This document shows, one piece after another, positions 13,405-15,821 of a DNA stretch of 15,821 nucleotides (position 1 is the stretch's first letter; every line of letters begins with the position of its first letter). A program made the translations under genes and the position numbers. The notes beneath the pieces were generated by a model. The model worked only from the letters and a program-made list of their open reading frames with translations, did no database searches and was not told where the DNA came from. The DNA comes from Cyanobacteriota bacterium. Its GTDB lineage: Bacteria > Cyanobacteriota > Cyanobacteriia > Leptolyngbyales > Leptolyngbyaceae. Location of the stretch: assembly GCA_027482985.1 (NCBI GenBank), contig JAIXVO010000192.1:1-15821 (forward strand). Reading direction: 5' to 3'.

Positions 13405-14307
13405 ATGGATAGTCATCACGCCTTAGCAAATGTCCTGCATGCGCGTGCCCGCTTAGGCGAAGGTACCGTTTGGGACAACGATCGCCAGTTGTTGTACTGG
13501 GTTGATATTTACAATCATCGGGTCCATCAGTATGAGCCTTCCACTGGCAATGATGTGGTCTTTGAGGTGGGGGCAGAAGTCAGTTGTATTGGGCTGGAAG
13601 GCTTTGACCATCTGATTTTGGGGCTGCGCGATCGCATTGCCTTTCTCGACATTCCCACGGGCAAGGTCACGTCGCTGGTCGCTGTGGAAGCCGATAATCC
13701 CAAATCCCGCCTCAATGATGGCAAATGTGATCCGGCAGGGCGGCTGTGGGTGGGCACCATGAGTGAAGAAGAACAGCCCGTAGCCAATCTCTATCGGTTT
13801 GACCCAGATGGCTCTCTGCATTTAATGGAAAAGGGGTTAACGATTTCCAATGGGTTGGGCTGGAGTCCCGATCACACTTTGTTTTACCTGACCGATACCC
13901 CCACCCAAAAAATTTACGTCTACGATTACGACATCACCACGGGCGACATTCGCAATCGCCGCGTGCATGTGGATTTGCAGGGCGAATCGTTTTTCCCGGA
14001 TGGGCTGGCGATCGACTCGGAAGGCTACATCTGGTCGGCGATGTGGAATGGTTGGTGTGTGATTCGGTTTGATCCAGAGGGCAAAGAAGTGATGCGGGTG
14101 CCGATGCCCGTACCCTGTCCCACCAATTGCGCTTTTGGCGGGGAAGATTTAACCTCGCTGTATATCACCACGGCATCGATTGGCTTGAGTCAGGCGGAAA
14201 TCCAAAATGCGTTTTACTCGGGTGACTTATTCTGTTTAAAGACGGATGTGGTGGGTTTGCCCTGCTTCCGTTTTCCCAATCCCGACATTGTGAATCTGGT
14301 TGCATGA
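13405..14307 (+). CDS. SMP-30/gluconolactonase/LRE family lactonase
   Basis: A 300-residue six-bladed beta-propeller of the SMP-30 (regucalcin/gluconolactonase) family. These metal-dependent enzymes open sugar lactones such as D-glucono-1,5-lactone to the acid. The four metal ligands expected from the human SMP-30 structure are present: Glu19 (LGEGTVW), Asn104 (SRLNDGKCDP), Asn149 (ISNGLGWSPD) and Asp199 (FFPDGLAID). No signal peptide is seen, so it is cytoplasmic. The stop codon overlaps the gluconokinase ATG (ATGA at 14304-14307), which indicates translational coupling and strongly suggests a gluconate product. The ATG at 13405 has GAGG upstream. Other sugar lactones remain possible substrates, since specificity is not readable from sequence. 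Confidence 0.92.
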   Translation: MDSHHALANVLHARARLGEGTVWDNDRQLLYWVDIYNHRVHQYEPSTGNDVVFEVGAEVSCIGLEGFDHLILGLRDRIAFLDIPTGKVTSLVAVEADNPKSRLNDGKCDPAGRLWVGTMSEEEQPVANLYRFDPDGSLHLMEKGLTISNGLGWSPDHTLFYLTDTPTQKIYVYDYDITTGDIRNRRVHVDLQGESFFPDGLAIDSEGYIWSAMWNGWCVIRFDPEGKEVMRVPMPVPCPTNCAFGGEDLTSLYITTASIGLSQAEIQNAFYSGDLFCLKTDVVGLPCFRFPNPDIVNLVA

Positions 14308-14801
14308 TTATTGTGTTGATGGGCGTTTCCGGCGTGGGTAAAACCACCATCGGGCAACTCCTCGCTGCTGACCTGGAAATCCCGTTTTATGATGGGGATG
14401 ATTTTCACCCCGCTACCAATGTCGCCAAGATGCAGGCGGGGATTGCTCTCGACGATCTCGATCGAGCCGATTGGCTCCACACGCTGCACCACTTGTTGCA
14501 AACCTTGCACACGTCGCAGCAATCGGCAGTCCTAGCCTGCTCTGCCCTCAAAGCCAGCTACCGGGACAGCTTGCAGGGCGACCTGCCGGATGTAGAATTT
14601 ATTTGGCTCCAGGGTAGCTATGAATTGATTCACCAACGGCTACAACAGCGCCAAAATCATTTCATGTCGGCAGATTTACTGCAAAGTCAGTTCGCTGCCC
14701 TGGAAGTGTCCGCCGACATCATGACGATTACCGTGAATGAGCCGCCTGCTGCGATCGTCCAAACCATCAAAGCTCACCTTCATCTCCAGCCCCATGTCTG
14801 A
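14304..14801 (+). CDS. gntK: Gluconokinase
   Basis: A 165-residue gluconokinase of the GntK/shikimate-kinase-like P-loop family. It phosphorylates D-gluconate to 6-phosphogluconate, which enters the oxidative pentose phosphate pathway. Walker A is GVSGVGKTT at residues 7-15. The substrate segment YDGDDFHPATNVAKMQAGIA at about 29-48 continues into LDDLDRADWL, a family hallmark. CSALKASYRD near 75-84 and RLQQRQNHFM near 113-122 also match the family. Length is typical. It overlaps the lactonase by four bases at its start and the 37-residue membrane protein by eight at its end, so three genes are coupled. The reaction order lactone, gluconate, 6-phosphogluconate matches the gene order. Confidence 0.95.
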   Translation: MIIVLMGVSGVGKTTIGQLLAADLEIPFYDGDDFHPATNVAKMQAGIALDDLDRADWLHTLHHLLQTLHTSQQSAVLACSALKASYRDSLQGDLPDVEFIWLQGSYELIHQRLQQRQNHFMSADLLQSQFAALEVSADIMTITVNEPPAAIVQTIKAHLHLQPHV

Positions 14802-14907
14802 TCTTCTCCTACCCGCCAATTGGCAAGATTGGCTAATCGTCGCGGGCTACCTCGGCTTCACCCTGTTCGTCATCTGGGGCGTGTTGAACAGTAAACCCAG
14901 AGCTTAA
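14794..14907 (+). CDS. 37-residue single-helix membrane protein, unknown
   Basis: An ATG inside the last codons of gluconokinase opens a 37-codon frame ending in TAA at 14905-14907. The product starts MSDLLLPANWQDW, has one hydrophobic helix (about residues 14-31, WLIVAGYLGFTLFVIWG) and ends in a short polar tail, LNSKPRA. This N-out or N-in one-helix layout resembles many small cyanobacterial membrane proteins, but I recognise no family. The eight-base overlap suggests translational coupling with gntK; no independent ribosome binding site is obvious. It ends seven bases before the stop of the convergent glycosyltransferase. It could be spurious given its size, though a clean helix with aromatic and charged edges is unlike random translation. 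Confidence 0.55.
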   Translation: MSDLLLPANWQDWLIVAGYLGFTLFVIWGVLNSKPRA

Positions 14908-14914
14908 CTCCGCG

Positions 14915-15821
14915 TTATGGGCGCTTTTGACGCGTGACTAAAACAAAATTTTCGGCGGCTCCTAATGCTTTCAAGTCAGGCAATTTAACCGTTTTGAGGG
15001 TGGTTTGATCCAGCAATAGGTAAGGTTCGGGAATTTCTTGCCAGTACCGGGCGATCGCCGCTGGTTCCGTCAGCAGGATGTTGCGGGAACGGTAGAAAGC
15101 GTTGATTGGCACCACAAAGCGATCGCTGTAAAAGTTGAGTGACGGGCGACTGTAAGGATAGGTGGTGACGATTTCGTGACGGGCGGGCACCTGTTGTTGA
15201 ATCAGCGCGGCGATGGGTTTGACGGCAAACGATTCTTGCAATTCCCACAACCAGTAGGGTGACACCATCAACATGCCCAGCGTCATGTAAGTCCCCCAAA
15301 ACAACACCAGAATGAATTGGGAATCATGCTGGTACAGGAGAATCGCGACCACACTGAAGGTCAGGGCGATCGCCCCCAGCAACATGGAGAGGTGCAACTG
15401 CGGCGTGGGACTGAGGAGTCCGGTATACAAGCTGCCGGCCCAACCCGCGATCGCCAGCACGCCAAACAAAATCATCCAGGCCACCGGATAGCGTTTGCGG
15501 GTCAGGTGCTTCACCCCATAAAAATCGCCCACATCCCACACCTGAGAGAGAAACGCGCCCGTTGCCAGGGCGATCGCCGGATACAGCGGCATGATGTACC
15601 AGGGCAGTTTCGTTTGCATCAACGAAATCACCCCAAAGTACAGCCCACACCAGACCAGCACCAATTTTGCCCAGCTCCAGTTGCGGTTGTCCCAGGCCAG
15701 CTTCATGGCTTGCGGCAGGAAAATCAGCCAGGGCAGCGTGTATCTCAGGATCTCCATCGCATAGAACCAGATCGGGCCATAATTTCCTTCCACCGGATTC
15801 CACAGGCGGCTGAAGGATTGA
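14915..15821 (-). CDS. ArnT/PMT-like membrane glycosyltransferase, C-terminal part
   Basis: The frame is open to the right edge of the window, so the N-terminal catalytic part is missing; 301 codons are visible. Several hydrophobic helices and the family segment ISLMQTKLPWYIMPLYPAIA (roughly 85-105 residues from the window edge) place it with the GT39/ArnT/dolichyl-phosphate-mannose type glycosyltransferases, which use lipid-linked sugars and act on the outer membrane face. The segment WNPVEGNYGPIWFYAMEILR just inside the edge also fits that family. The last about 100 residues form a soluble domain with VTTYPYSRPSLNFYSDR and KLPDLKALGAAENFVLV. A GTG at 15793 is internal, not the true start. 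Acceptor and sugar are unknown. It converges on the 37-residue gene. Confidence 0.88.
   Translation of the reverse strand, partial: QSFSRLWNPVEGNYGPIWFYAMEILRYTLPWLIFLPQAMKLAWDNRNWSWAKLVLVWCGLYFGVISLMQTKLPWYIMPLYPAIALATGAFLSQVWDVGDFYGVKHLTRKRYPVAWMILFGVLAIAGWAGSLYTGLLSPTPQLHLSMLLGAIALTFSVVAILLYQHDSQFILVLFWGTYMTLGMLMVSPYWLWELQESFAVKPIAALIQQQVPARHEIVTTYPYSRPSLNFYSDRFVVPINAFYRSRNILLTEPAAIARYWQEIPEPYLLLDQTTLKTVKLPDLKALGAAENFVLVTRQKRP

Noticed and set aside
1..15821. GCGATCGC octamers as regulatory sites
   Set aside because: About thirty copies lie in both coding and spacer DNA; this is the HIP1 signature of cyanobacterial genomes and does not mark individual promoters.

Overview
The window is almost certainly from a cyanobacterium. 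The octamer GCGATCGC (HIP1) occurs roughly thirty times by eye across 15.8 kb, in coding and non-coding DNA, and short palindromic and heptanucleotide repeats of the kind seen in filamentous cyanobacteria lie between genes. The gene set fits: hemE, a RemA-like DUF370 protein next to gmk, a cyanobacterial-type RqcH/NFACT protein, a Uma2 protein, and a thioredoxin-fold protein resembling the C-terminal domain of cyanobacterial VKOR. Genus cannot be decided from this window.

Layout. Positions 1-165 are intergenic with remnants of two repeat families. On the minus strand follow an NAD(P)-dependent epimerase-like gene (166-1128) and hemE (1186-2250), transcribed hemE first. A plus-strand gene (2462-2986) encodes a small protein that is almost entirely a coiled coil of 17 consecutive heptads. 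It converges, across a strong hairpin, on a minus-strand secreted protein with a PPC-like domain and three two-cysteine repeats (3033-4187). Next, also minus, are a sugar transferase (4320-5024) and a GT4 glycosyltransferase (5145-6314), an exopolysaccharide-type pair. From 6315 to 6921 there is no convincing protein gene. This stretch holds two repeat elements in opposite orientation and, at its right end, a possible small RNA or structured 3' UTR with a clear intrinsic terminator.

The RqcH/NFACT gene (6922-8664, minus) diverges from remA/DUF370 (8762-9028) and gmk (9169-9732). A 256-base spacer rich in inverted repeats separates gmk from a calcium/sodium antiporter-type gene (9989-11089), a Uma2-family gene (11138-11737), a thioredoxin-fold lipoprotein (11875-12303) and a CcdA-like membrane protein (12321-13226). 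The last two look like one disulfide-relay operon. An SMP-30-type lactonase (13405-14307), gluconokinase (14304-14801) and a 37-residue one-helix membrane protein (14794-14907) overlap head to tail; the two enzymes would take gluconolactone to 6-phosphogluconate. The window ends inside a minus-strand ArnT/PMT-like glycosyltransferase (14915 to the edge), of which only the C-terminal part is present.

I see no phage, CRISPR, insertion sequence, tRNA or rRNA. Most genes are recognisable housekeeping or common accessory genes. The less explained parts are the lipoprotein-CcdA pair, the heptad protein, the cysteine-repeat secreted protein, the candidate small RNA, the intergenic repeat pair and the 37-residue protein.
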